From positions 5,696,259-5,760,258 of the forward strand of contig ML680086.1 in the NCBI GenBank assembly GCA_007922225.1: 64,000 nucleotides of DNA, written 5' to 3'. The stretch is from Emydura subglobosa (Eukaryota > Chordata > Testudines > Chelidae). Position numbers and translations under genes: made by a program. Every line of letters begins with the position of its first letter. Within the stretch, counting starts at the first letter, position 1. The notes under the pieces are model-generated. The model saw nothing but the letters and a program-made list of their open reading frames with translations, was not told where the DNA came from and did not search any database. Shown one piece after another: positions 1 through 10,596 of the stretch.

Positions 1-425
1 CGCCGCAGCCCGCTGGGGGCAGGGGCTCCGGGTCCGGAAAGGGGGCGCCGGGCCGCGCAGGGGCCAAGGCGAAGGGGCGGTGCCGGGGGCCAGCCGGGGA
101 GGAGCCGCCGCCCCCCCTGAGCCTGACGGACAGCAGCTCGGAGGGGTCGGACTGCAGCGCCTCCGAGGAGGCCAAGCTGCTCTCCTTGGAGCTGGGGCTC
201 AGCGGCAGCGACCCCGAGTTCCCCGACCGCGCCCCGTCCCTGCCTGCCGGCGAGGGCATCTCCCCGCCGCCCGACGAGCCCTCCGCCGCCTCCATGGCCA
301 GCAGCCGCCTGCAGCTCAGCACCTCACTGGCCTTCTCCGACCTGACCGAGGAGTTGCTGGACGCGGGGCAGGAGGGCTGGGTGCGGGAGCTGGAGGAGCT
401 GCGCTCCGAGAACGACTACCTCAAG
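1..425 (+). CDS. MTCL2: MTCL2 (SOGA1) exon 1, 3' part
   Basis: The frame with codons starting at position 3 is open from the left edge to 425 (141 codons) and ends at AAG followed by the donor gtgagg. The first half is low-complexity, rich in Gly, Pro, Ser and Arg. It is followed by an acidic Ser-rich stretch (LSLTDSSSEGSDCS) and then the conserved LQLSTSLAFSDLTEELLD and VRELEELRSENDYLK segments that open the coiled coil in the SOGA/MTCL family. No convincing start codon lies in the frame before conserved sequence begins, so the true start is left of the window. MTCL proteins organise microtubules, and MTCL2 acts at the Golgi; SOGA1 was first described as a liver protein that lowers glucose output by restraining autophagy. 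The paralogue choice (MTCL2, not MTCL1 or MTCL3) rests mainly on exons 4 and 5. Two 5' bases belong to an incomplete codon. Confidence 0.9.
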
Positions 426-980
426 GTGAGGGGCGCCGACGGTGTGGGGGGCAGCGGCCCGGCCCGGCGAGGCACTGGGCGCACGGAGGAGGTGCTGGGG
501 CCGGGGAGCGCGGCTCAGGGTACGGCGGGAGGGCGGGCAGGGCCTGCGGGTCACCGGCCGGGGCAGGAGAAGCCGGCGCAGCGGGGGCTGTGAGGTCCTG
601 GGGGTCGGGGGCAGAGTCACTCTCGGGTCCCATTTGTGCCAGCCGGAGCAGTTCGCTTCTCTGGCCCCAGGGCTCGGAGGCGGGGCGGGCCGGGCGGGGA
701 CAGCTGCCGAGCCGTTCGGTTTGTGGTGGATGATGCCGGGCTTCTCGCTTGCCAGCTGGCCCTGGCCCGAGAGCGGCCGAACAGCAGCGGGCTCGTTGTG
801 CGGAAGGAGGGCGGCGGCTGAGGGTGAACCGGACCCTGGCAGCGCGGCTGGAGAAGGCAGGGCTGCGCGGATCTGGGTGCTGGCAAAACCCGCAAAGAAG
901 CTGCCTGGTGCCGCTGCTGGTGCCGCAGGCTCTGTGCAGATCACGGCGCTGCACGTTGGCCACCTTGGGCTGGCGGACAG
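1..980. promoter_or_regulatory. CpG-rich block around exon 1
   Basis: This stretch is very GC-rich and dense in CG dinucleotides, including the coding part and roughly 550 bases of intron 1. The CpG density falls sharply after about 980, where ordinary AT-richer intron begins. A CpG island over a first exon is typical of a broadly expressed vertebrate gene, so the promoter is probably just left of the window. I see no TATA box or initiator that I could place inside the window. Confidence 0.6.
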
Positions 981-3734
981 CCCCTAACCGGCCCCGCCAG
1001 CCTTATTGCTCACAATAGGCATTGTCTCCTGGCACACACTTCGTGCCCAGCTTCTCTGCGCAGCAGCCATTGGGGCTCCGTCTCTGGGCTGGGCCCCTGC
1101 CCTGCTGCCCCCACTCGCAGTGACAGTGATGTGACCCCTTGGCTGGAGAGAGTCACCTTGTTACAAAACTGCTTATGTGAGACATGTCCCAGTAACTTCA
1201 GGAATGCCAATACTTCTGTAAATGCCTTTCCTAACAGCGCCCACACTAGGTGGTTGTGTAGCTTTAGCTCTATCGGTTTCTAAACAGTCACAAGAGTACC
1301 TAACCTGTGTCTGTAGGAAGGGCTAGGTCTGGTCTCTGCACTAAGGCCCACATCTTCAAAGGTGCCTAACTCCCATTGAAATGGAAGGGAGTTAGGCACC
1401 TCAATGCCTTGAGGCTTTGTGCCTAGGAGACAAGATTTCAGTCACCCGTGGAAAGCCCTCATGCAGACTTGGTTTACAGAGGTGCAGTTTACCCCTCCCC
1501 ATCTCAGAGCCTGGTTTAAAAACTGGGGATTACTGGTTTAGACTCAGTTCATGCAAAGCCAAATAAAGTAGTAGGGGTTTTTAGTCCCCCCTTTCTGAAA
1601 GCACATTGGCAGGAAGTCCAGGCTTCTCGCAGACAGGCCCTTTCAGTATTCTGATACAGAACCACTGTAGATACTCAGTTGTCATGACAATGTAACAACA
1701 TTTCCTAGTCTTAGAAACAAACAATGACATGTTAAAAACAGTGCTCAAAGCTCATTAGACCTGTGACTTGGGAGATTTCTCAGCTCTGGGAAAGGATCAC
1801 CGTCCTTAACCATGCCTGGCTCTGCCCCATTGCCCCGTGGTGGAGGTGGAACCCTTAACTGATATGGACACGGTGTTGAGGCTCCTCAATATGAAATAAG
1901 GTCTGCCAGCTGTTCTGACAGGAGCTGCCCCTCACAAGAGCAGAGCAAAGCAAGTGTGATGCTCTTGCAGTACTTGCATGCACCCGGAAACATGACTGGT
2001 TCACCCAGCACGCATTGATGCTGCTGGCCTCATTTTGGGGAACACATTTTCCAAATCATTAACTTTTCCATTAGTTCTTTCTCATGTGTGCTGTCAGCCT
2101 GGTGCCCATGTGTTCCTTGGGGCCATTTTCCAGGCCTGTGGCTTTGCTATCTAATTCATTAACGTGAAACGGGACTGCTGGCTTGGTGGTTGGGAGTGGG
2201 ATACAGGACCCTGTAGGGGGCTGGTCTGAATCTTAGCTGGGACAGTGACTGAAGTTCTCTGTGATGTACTGGCTGAGTATCACTGGAGACGACAGGAAAA
2301 TCTGTAGCTGTGACTGAATTTTAAAAAAAAAGGGTCAGACAGAAAGCCAGGAAAATGGGTCTAGATGGGCTGCAGGCACCTTCCACCCTCCAAATGTTCG
2401 TAAGAAGCATGGTTAGATGAGATGTGTGTAATAATCTGTGTAATCTGGAGAGTCAGTCACAGCAGAACTGGATATCAGAAAGGTGATTTGATGCCTTGGC
2501 ACTTACTGTTACTGATGACTCAGGTTGGAAGACAGGCCAGTTCTCAGATGAGGAGACAGTAAAATTGTGAGTGGGTTGGGACTTCCACTCTGAGGTGAGC
2601 ACTGTGCAAAAGTAACACACTTGGAGAGGCTTGCTGAGGCCTTTTGTCCATTAGCCAAGTTCTAGTTCACAGCTGGTGTCCAAACTCCTTCCAGGATTAG
2701 TAGGAGGAGCTTTAGAGCTTTGATTTACAGTCAGTGGAAAATACTGATGAGAACCCTCCCGTTTCCCAGGAATGCATTTGAAAATGATTCTGTTTATCCA
2801 GCTTAAGTAATTACACATCTCTGTGATCTCTTCTGATGACAAAATGCATACACAGCAGGGTTAAGGTGGAAGGATTCGATCTTACTAGTTATGAAATAAG
2901 ACTGAAGTTCAACTGCCAGGCCCACGGCAGTGTCAGGGTGACAATTACAGCACCTTATCCACTTTGCCATCCCTTGCTGCTGGAAAGGGAGAGGGGGCTG
3001 GATTTCTACTGAGGTGGATTTCTCCCTGCTGGGCATTGATCTTTTATATTCATACTCGAGAGCCCAGCCTGCTGCTGCTCCTGCCTTTCCTAATTACAGC
3101 AGAGTGAAACCAACCTGATTTTGCAGAGGCATGGCTGTCTACAGACTCAGGAAGTCAGAACCATGTTGGTTGCAGGTGGGTCACATTTGGAAGGCATACA
3201 TTGGGGCTAGACACTTTTTTGTTTAAAATGGGAAAGCTTCAGTTCTGAAGAAGTTGTTAAGTTAGGCATTCACCCAGGACAACTTCCATCTTGCGACTGG
3301 TGAGTGGATTTTTTTCTAGCCCTTACGTATGGTACTATTCCTGCATTTCTGTAACCGAAATCATAATAGGCTGTGTAATAGGGCAATATTTCCTGACGTT
3401 AGGGAAGAGTTCTCAAGTGGACGAGTGACGCTGTGCTACAGGGGTGCAAGTGGAGTGTGTGAAAGTGTCAGTAGTTCTGATCACACATTTCTGACTTGTG
3501 TAGCCCATTTATAAGCAGCTTATTTCAGTTTGCTTTCCTGAACCCTCAACATGGGCTGTGGAATAGTATGTCTCGCTCCAGCTGGTCAGAAACCACAGGC
3601 ACTCCCTCCTGTGCACTCCAAAAGAAAGCAAGCTGCAGCATGAATTCTGCCTGGCTTTTCCCACAGGGAAAAGGGAATGACAATGTGGTGGAGTGTGCTC
3701 CTGGGAGCCACTTGATAAAAGTGTCTCCCGATTG
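426..3734 (+). other. Intron 1, 5' part
   Basis: After the CpG-rich tail this is ordinary intron sequence. The only clear structure is a short perfect palindrome at 1361-1400. Open frames here are short, have no recognisable domain and lack conserved sequence. I see no exon or repeat that I can name with confidence. Confidence 0.6.
1361..1400. repeat. Perfect 14-bp inverted repeat, probably a piece of an old interspersed repeat
   Basis: The arms ggtgcctaactccc (1361-1374) and gggagttaggcacc (1387-1400) are perfect reverse complements around a 12-base loop. The words 'taggcacc' and 'aactccc attgaaat' recur in dispersed reptile repeats as I remember them, so this is more likely a repeat remnant than a regulatory hairpin. 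Confidence 0.5.
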
Positions 3735-3905
3735 AAATATAGGCTCAAAGACTCTTGGTTTTAAGGCCAGAAAGGACCATTATGATCATTGAGTGAGTCT
3801 GACCTTCTGTATAAGACAGTCCAGGAATCTCCCCCAGTGGTTCCTGCATCTAGCTTATAATGTCTTGTTGAGCTAGAGCTTACAGTTGGAGATAAATCAC
3901 TTATT
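3735..3905 (-). mobile_element. CR1 LINE 3' end, 5'-truncated, minus strand
   Basis: The words 'aaggccagaaaggaccatta' and 'gatcattgagtgagtctgac' match the antisense form of the common turtle CR1 3' end, which reads 'gtcccttctggcctt' on its own strand. Only about 170 bases remain and similarity fades toward higher coordinates, the usual 5' truncation. It is diverged, so the insertion is old. Confidence 0.6.
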
Positions 3906-6900
3906 TTCTAGGCCTCATGAAAATAGCTGAAGTCCGAATCCTTTGTCTTTGGAGTGGTGTTGCTTTCCTTCAAAAGCAGGTATTAAAGAGAGATTCCTGA
4001 GGAGGAGGCCCTCCCTTCCCCCATTTCCAACTATCCAAGTAGACAGGACTATGCTATCATCATGCGCAGTATATTTATGAGCCTCAAATTATAAACACTT
4101 CCAGCCAAGTGCAGCTTCGTATAAGTTAGCCAGTTGGTGTTGCCTCCCTCCTTGGCTATGATTATAAAGAGTGCATGTTTCAATGGAAAACAAACAGATT
4201 CCACAGCCCCTCATCCTTTCCTCTCTGCTAGGCATGCACCGTTGGGACACAGGGCTTTTCAAAGACTAAGAAGGAAAATTTTGGTGGGAGCCCATTTGCT
4301 AAAATATTGGCAGCTCTGGAAGTGATGATCTCTGTGCTGTGCTGAAGCTGCTGGCTCTTGGGATCTGGGGTGTTGTCTAATCTTTAGCAATAGGGGCCAA
4401 AACCAGAACCACTTAGATTCCCTTCCACCTTCAGACTTTAAGGGTTTGGATAAAGTGAGATCCAGAAGCAAAGAACCACCAATGTTTGGTTTTGCACAGA
4501 CACCTAAGTACTGCTGAGCTCTGTGACCGGATAGATAATAATTTGTATCTTGTGTGAGGGAGGAGCAGGAAGATGCACAAGATCCTGAAAATGACCCTGT
4601 TTGTAGGTGTGTGCAGTGTGATCCCAGAAGAGCCATGCAATTTGTACAATTGACAGAAGCACAGAAGTTAATCACTGGAACAGATGTCCCTCTAAACCCT
4701 GCTGACGCTACCTCTTCCTCATTCTCATCAGGAGTGTTGGAGGAAGAGGACTGCTCCTCTCTGGCTCCTACTGTAAATGTGTGTGGTAGCTCTGTTGTGC
4801 ACACCTGCCCTGACCCTCCTCAGCCGTTGGGATTCTATTAAAAGCATTTCCCCTAAGAGGCAGCAGAATTCATGTTGAGGTTGCGAGCTCTTCAAATGGA
4901 GGAGCTGTGCCTTTAAGAGCCCCACCAGCTGTCATCTTGTCACCCAGCGGTGTGGTGAGCAGGACCCCCGAATCTCTGCTCAGCAAAATGGAAAATGTGA
5001 GATGTGATATAGCAGCAGCTGCGGAGGGATGTGGAGAGGAAAAATGGGGACTGGAGATATAGTTTGCAATGAGAGGAGGGCAAATCCCTTAGACCAATCC
5101 CTGTTCAGAAAGAAAAGGGTCATGCTACAGACATTAACAGATGGACTGAGACCTGCTACAGCCCAGGGGTCTAACCCTGACGTTCTGCTCATCCCAGAAT
5201 TAGGCTTGTTGGTGCCCCTTCCCCCTCCAATAACCCTCCTTGGTTGGTTTGTATTGTCTTGCTCCTGCCTTTTTTTGGAAGTGAAAGGTTTGTGCTGGAT
5301 TTAGTTGATGTTGCTTTTTGTTCTCACCTAACAGCAGGGGCAAGGAGGGAACAGGAGATGCTGACAAAACGTAGGGATAAGCTCCTGCTGATGTGCCCCG
5401 CTCCTATAATGGTGCCTGAGCTTTGTTGGCAACAGGACCCCAAAAGCTGCTGCTAGTTTTCTTTAATGGGATCAGATTGCTACTGCTCCCATCTGAAAAC
5501 ATGGCCTTGTGGCTCCTCTAGTTCCCAGCATGCCTCTGCTTGCAGCGAGATGGAGGGTTGCATTCTGGGACCTGTCACCTGTGCTCGCCATGCTGCAGAG
5601 GAGAGCTGTAGAACTCTATATGCATGTGGCCACCCTGGCTAGTCATCAGTGCTCTCTGTAACTGGTGCTTTGTAGAATAACCTGCTAGTTGTGTGTGATC
5701 TGACTGCTGCATGTGAGGAAAGAGATCTCACGGCCCCTTTTATTTTTGAAATGTTGCACGTTTGAGTTAGCATTGATCTAAGTTCTCAGCTGTTTGGCTG
5801 TTAATTTATGGGGGCAAGTGTAAAGCTGTGAATTGTTTATTTTTTTCCCTTAACACATTTTAATCTCTGCTGAGCTGTTCATTATCTGCTGGCAAGATGC
5901 ATTGGGGAGTGGAGTGTTGCAGCACTTGAGAATCTCTTTCCAAGTTGCCATGTGCAGGCACAGTCCAGCTTTTCATTATTGCACATCGGTGTAAAGCAGA
6001 TGTCCTGCATCTCGTTATTTGCCGAGCACAGTGAAGGAGGAGCCTGTGTTTACAGATTGTTTCTGGTTTCCAGAGCTAGATCAGAGCTGGTACTGCTTTT
6101 AAAAAACGAACAACCATCCCAGCAGGGATGTGGCTAGGTTACATCACCCGCACTCCCTCACCCCCCAACTTCCCCATCTTGTGTTATGGGGCTGAAATAA
6201 ATCATGCCAACCAGGCACCAGTCTCTTGCTTTTTTATCAACAGACAGCGAAAACCAATACACTGCAATCTTTATTTAGGGGCTGAAAAGGGGAAAACTAT
6301 GGAGTATCTGGCCAATATTTTCAAGGGCAGTTAGTGATTTTGAGGTCCTACTTTGAGAGGGTTTAAAGGGGCCAGATTTTTAGAGGTTGGGTGCTCAGCA
6401 TTTTGAGATTCAGGCCCCTTTGGGAAGTCTGAAAATCACTGTCTCTTCTGAAAATCTTGGCCTTAGATTCCAGGGGAAAAATCCTGCCCCATTATAGTCA
6501 ATGGCAAATCTTCCCTGGAGCCAGGATTTCGCCCCAGACTTTTGAGGAAACCATGATTAATCCAGTGTGGGGAAGAACCACGGTCGGAGGAGAGAATGAG
6601 AGGAGGTAGAGAAGAGGGCAGGGGTAGATGGTGATCTCCCTTATCATCCCTCTTCCAGGTCTGTCTCAGAACCACAAAGGTAACTAACAGCTGTTATCCT
6701 GCAGCACGTTGCTGTCCCCCCACCATTTGCTGTGTAGGCAGGTGACTACAGGCCCTTCCTGGAGCAATGGCAGGTGGCTGCCAGTCTGGCCTACCTAGCA
6801 ATCTGGTCTGTGTTGGCTTTGAAAGCTTGCACCCTCTGCTGTGCACCAGGCTTGATTCACCCATTCAGGTAGCCTCAGGGATTCTGGGGCACAGTCCATG

Positions 6901-7404
6901 GTTGGTTGCTCTTGTGTCCCCTCTCTAGACTGCCTGCAAGAGATAGCAGGCTTCCCTCTCTGCTGCTTGTGAAGCAGCTCAGATTGACGTGTGTAAATAC
7001 AAGCATTGCACCTTTGGGTGGGGCCGAGGATTTGGGGTCTTAGTTTGAGCATGTGCTTTGTCACTGCTCTTACTCAGCCTCTGTCTGGCGGAGGTGACCT
7101 GCCATCCGTCCCTGTGTGCTGGCAGGGACAAAGTGCTCAGGCCTGTTGCAGGAGTATAGGTTGCTGCCTTGGGGCTGGAGGTCAACTGTGTCTGCTAGGG
7201 TCAGGGGGCCCTGGGAATTTGGGGCACAGCACGTCATGGGGTCTGGAAGCCTTTGCAGCTCCCTTCTTACTTATTCCCAGTGGAAATCCCATCTCATTTT
7301 CTCCGGCAAGTTATAGTGTGATCTCCTCCTCTGGCACTAATTGAAAGCTGCTGCTTTTGTTCTTTAATCTCAGAGGAAATGTTGCCTTGTCATTCCTGGC
7401 TAGT
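3906..7404 (+). other. Intron 1, mostly unique sequence
   Basis: I see no exon. Overlapping open frames on both strands at about 4259-4841 have no domain and no splice context. Around 6340-6540 sits a diverged interspersed repeat: 'ggggccagatttttag' and 'gattcaggcccc' form imperfect inverted arms, followed by 'agtcaatggcaaa', a phrase shared with other dispersed reptile repeats. The rest looks like unique intron. Confidence 0.5.
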
Positions 7405-7500
7405 AATCCCCATTTTACAGTGAGAGATCACAGCGACACAGCTCTGCCATCCTGCATCAGATCAGTGGGGCTTCTAGCCTACGACCCAGGCTCTAACTGG
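7405..7500 (-). mobile_element. MIR-type SINE fragment
   Basis: 'taatccccattttacagtga' followed by 'cacagc' and 'acccaggctctaac' resembles the reverse complement of the MIR/CORE-SINE body. It is short and diverged, so the family call is tentative. Confidence 0.4.
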
Positions 7501-7634
7501 GGCTGGTACCAGAAGCCTTAAGGGAAGGTGTGAATGAACACTTAACTAAGCATATACACAAGCTTCTGCTCCTATTATTGTCATCTATTGTTTTCTCTCC
7601 CTTCTCCTCTCCCCATTGTGTCTTGTCCTTATTT

Positions 7635-7755
7635 AGACTGCAAGCAGTACAGCGCAGGGACTGTCTTCTATTGTATGGTTGTCCAGCATCTAGCAAAACT
7701 GGCTTCAGTTGTGACTGCGGGTTCTGCATCTTATTGTAATAAATAGTGATAAATT
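7635..7755 (+). mobile_element. Ancient L2-type LINE 3' end
   Basis: 'tagactgcaagcag' followed by 'gcagggactgtctt', 'gtccagcatctagcaaaa' and a terminal 'gtaataaata' follows the widespread amniote repeat that reads 'attgtaagctc..cagggactgtc..cagcgcctagcac'. A second copy of the same type is at about 43665-43760. Confidence 0.5.
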
Positions 7756-7859
7756 ATATAGTAACATGCTCATGAGAGAAGTTTTTCCCCCTAATTCCAG
7801 GCAGGTAATAGTTAGCTTGTGCTTTGAAGCATGCGGTTTGATATCATTTACATATTTTC

Positions 7860-8797
7860 ATCCTAACTAGTGTAATAGCAGGTGATGTTCTTCTTATCCA
7901 TACAACCATACAACAGTCTGATCTTTTTTGAATCCTACTAAGCTCTCTGTCTCAATATTTTGTGCCAGCGAGTCTTGCAGATTAATTATGCACCGTATAG
8001 AAAAAATTTCCTTTTACGAGTTTTAAATTCGCTCCATTCTTGCAAATACTTAAGCATGTGTATAACCACTTGTGAGAGCAGTTCCATTAAATTCAGCGGT
8101 CAAAATCCGATTGACTTCAGCAGAGCCCGAGTTTCATGTGGAGGGTCTACTCACAAGAGCAAAGTCGTGTACATGCTTCAGTGTTTTCAAGGTTGGAACT
8201 CAAATCCTTCTATTCCTGTCATCAGTTTTGTTGCTGTTCTTTGGACCTTTGCCGCTTATGCTCCTTCTTGAGACAGGATGACCAGAACTGGAACGCAATC
8301 TACACAGCAAGGCCACAGCGTTGCTTTTATGCAGGGATATAGTATGTCCACTGTTGTCCCTAGCACTTTCTCAGAGACCTTGTTGGTTTGCTTTTTCGTG
8401 TTTATTGAGCTGCCCAAAAAATGCCAACATCCTTTTCCTGATTACAATTAATGCAATTAAGTACAATTAATGTGCAGCCCATCTATAGATATGGTTGTTC
8501 AGCTCTTCCTGCTATTACTTCGACTCAGAGTTTCATCTGCTGTTGGATTTTTCAGTTTTTTAGGGCTTACTGAATTTCCTACCAATCTCGTTTCTACTCT
8601 TGACACAAAATTATTTGTCATCTGCAAATTTTGCCACCTCACTGTTCTACTCTTTTTGCATATAATCAATACACCAATTGTGGGGAGCACTATTAACCTC
8701 CTTCCAGTCTGAAAATGGTCAGTTGGTTTCTGTTTTTTCTCTTAACCAATTTCTGATTCATGATAGAACTTTAGCTTCAGCCTGTGGCTATTCAGGG
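7860..8797 (-). mobile_element. CR1 LINE relic, RT 3' half and 3' region (segment 1 of 3)
   Basis: On the minus strand, 8634-8614 encodes AKFADDK, the catalytic FADD motif of a CR1/L2-type reverse transcriptase. The sequence toward lower coordinates follows the CR1 consensus as I know it, down to the 3' non-coding part near 7900 (the antisense words 'agcgagtcttgcagattaat' and 'atttccttttac'). Frames are broken throughout. The element is interrupted by a MITE at about 8798-9050 and by a Penelope-like element at 9294-10883, and resumes on the other side of each. Confidence 0.7.
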
Positions 8798-9050
8798 CTT
8801 GATTACATTACAGCTGCACCTCTGTAGTGTTTCAGTGTGGGCACAATCTGTGCTGATAGGAGGGGTTCTCCCGTTGGTGGAGGTGATGCACCACCCCGAG
8901 AGCTAGAAGAATTCTTCCGTCAACCTAGCACTTTCTACATCTGGGGTTAGGTCGGCTTAACTATGTCGCTCAGAGGTGTGGATTTTTCACGTCCTTGTAC
9001 GATGTATCTGGGTCAACCAATGTTTTGAATGTAGACCAGGCCTTAATTTC
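8798..9050 (-). mobile_element. hAT-like MITE, family A, inserted in CR1
   Basis: The words 'gaagaattcttccgtcaacc', 'ggttaggtcggcttaactat' and 'gtcgctcagaggtgtgga', and the end 'gtagaccaggcc', are those of a common non-autonomous DNA transposon of turtles and crocodilians. CR1 sequence reads on from one side to the other, so this is an insertion. I could not fix an 8-bp target duplication. A second copy in the opposite orientation is at about 26818-27080. No transposase is encoded. Confidence 0.6.
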
Positions 9051-9293
9051 CTGTATTATCTCTTGTGAGCTCTAAATAGTATCATTTCTGGTTCTCCTAT
9101 ATCCACTTTTTTTTGGCTGACTCCCACAAAGAATTCTAGTAAATTGGATTTTCCTCTACAGAAACAGAGCTTGTTTTCCCTTTGGATCTTGGTCCCTTAA
9201 GTGTTTTAAATAAGGCTCACTGGGCTTCCCTGGTTCACCCCAGAGCTTTTTCCAAAGACAAGTGATTTTACTGATGGAGTTCATTCTTCTTTT
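9051..9293 (-). mobile_element. CR1 LINE relic (segment 2 of 3)
   Basis: Between the MITE and the Penelope-like element lies antisense CR1 reverse-transcriptase sequence ('caaagaattctagtaaattg', 'ttcctctacagaaac'). On its own strand this corresponds to the part of the RT upstream of the FADD motif. The last 11 bases (attcttctttt, 9283-9293) are one half of the target duplication made by the Penelope-like insertion. Confidence 0.65.
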
Positions 9294-9560
9294 GAAAAAA
9301 CAACTAGAGTCCTGTAGCACTTTAAAAATTAACAAATTTAATTTCTGCAGGCATAAGCTTTCGTGGGCTGCAACCCACTTCGTCAGATGCAAGAAACAGA
9401 AATTAGATAGGGTGTGTATATATATATACATCCAAGGATAATGAACAGCAATGGAGGGTAGGTGTTAGCAAAGTCCATTCAATTAGAGTAGATGAGGCCT
9501 ATTCACAACCATTGATTAGAAGGTGAGAATGTGTGAACAGTGACAATTACTTCTTGTAAT
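9294..9560 (-). repeat. Left inverted terminal copy of the PLE
   Basis: It starts 'gaaaaaacaactagag' immediately after the target duplication and is the reverse complement of 10597-10851 with scattered differences. The pairing includes the words 'gcactttaa', 'tttaatttct', 'cttcgtcagatgcaagaaa' and 'ggcctattcacaaccattga'. On the minus strand it carries one of the two hammerhead-like motifs (9351-9390). Confidence 0.8.
9351..9390 (-). ncRNA. Hammerhead-ribozyme-like motif, left PLE terminus
   Basis: Read on the minus strand from 9390 to 9351: GCAT, CTGACGA, A, stem II arms GTGGGTT and AGCCCAC, then GAAAGCTT and ATGC. Compared with the right copy it keeps GAAA and the self-complementary AGCT, which could form stem III between two RNA copies, as proposed for dimeric hammerheads in these elements. 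It is the better-preserved of the two. Confidence 0.5.
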
Positions 9561-10297
9561 GAAGGAAAGAGTCCCTCGAAGAGTTCCACCAGGATTTCAA
9601 TAATTTCCACCCCACCATCAACCTCAGCCTGGACCAGTTTACGCAAGAAATCCACTTTCTGGACACTACAATACAAATAAAGGATGGTCACATTAATACC
9701 ACCCTATACCGAAAACCAACAGACCGCAATACATATCTTCATGCCTCCAGCTTCCACCCTGGACACATTACACGATCCATTGCCTACAGCCAAGCCCTAA
9801 GATACAACCGGATTTGCTCCGATCCCTCAGACAGAGACAAACACCTACAGGATCTCCATAAAACATTCTTAAAACTACAATACCCATCTGGAGAGGTGAA
9901 GAAACAAATTGACAGAGCCAGACGGGTACCCAGAAGTCACCCACTACAGGACAGTCCCAACAAAGAAAACAGAACACCACTGGCCATCACCTACAGCCCC
10001 AAGCTAAAATCTCTCCCACACATCATTAAGGATCTATAGCCTATCCTAGCAGATGATCCCTCACTCGCTCAAGCCATGGGAGGCAGACCTATCCTTGCTT
10101 ACAGACAGCCCCTCAACCTGAAGCAAATACTCACCAGCAACCGTATGCCATACAACAAGAACACTAACCCAGGAACCTATCCCTGCAACAAACCCCGTTG
10201 CCAGCTCTGCCCGCTCATCGACTCTAGTGACACCGTCACAAGTCCTAACCACATCAACCCACACCATAAGGAGCTCATTCACCTGCACATCTACTAA
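9560..10297 (+). pseudogene. PLE reverse transcriptase C-terminal relic and linker
   Basis: In the frame with codons at positions leaving remainder 2 on division by 3, the sequence reads FLDTTIQIKDG, LYRKPTDRNTYLHAS, SIAYSQALRYNRICSD and, after a stop at 10037-10039, PILADDPSLAQAM, NKPRCQLCPLI. These match the thumb and linker part of Penelope-family reverse transcriptases. The catalytic palm motifs are missing because the copy is 5'-truncated. The frame ends at a stop at 10295-10297. Confidence 0.75.
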
Positions 10298-10517
10298 TGT
10301 AATATATGCCATCATGTGCCCGCAATGCCCCTCTGCCATGTACATTGGCCAAACCGGACTGTCACTATGCAAAATAATAAATGGACACAAATCAGACATA
10401 AAAAATGGTAACATCCATAAACCAGTCGGAGAGCACTTCAATCTCCCAGGACACTCTGTAGCTGACTTGAAAGTTGCCATACTTGTACAAAAAAACTTCA
10501 AAAACAGACTTAAGTGA
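10296..10517 (+). pseudogene. PLE GIY-YIG endonuclease relic
   Basis: In a different frame from the RT part, the sequence reads NVIYAIMCPQCPSAMYIGQT, carrying both halves of the GIY-YIG core (VIYAI and YIGQT, the latter at 10341-10355), with two Cys between them. This Cys pair plus downstream His residues (GHKSD, EHFNLPGH) is the zinc-finger-like pattern specific to Penelope endonucleases. The frame ends with TGA at 10515-10517. The change of frame relative to the RT relic shows at least one indel before 10297. Confidence 0.8.
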
Positions 10518-10596
10518 GAAACTGCAGAGTTGGAACTCGTATGCAAACTTGACACAATCAAACTGGGTCTGAATCGGGACTTTGAATAGTTATCTG

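Noticed and set aside
80..987. Several long overlapping open frames on both strands in the first kilobase
   Set aside because: They arise from high GC content (few stop codons). Only the frame ending at 425 matches a known family and meets a splice donor.
4259..4841. Open frames of 181 codons (minus) and 95 codons (plus) on the same stretch of intron 1
   Set aside because: No domain, no good splice context and no repeat or gene similarity recognised; probably chance.
10061..10561. 166-codon minus-strand frame in the Penelope-like element
   Set aside because: It is the complement of the plus-strand RT and GIY-YIG relic, which has clear motifs; the minus frame has none.
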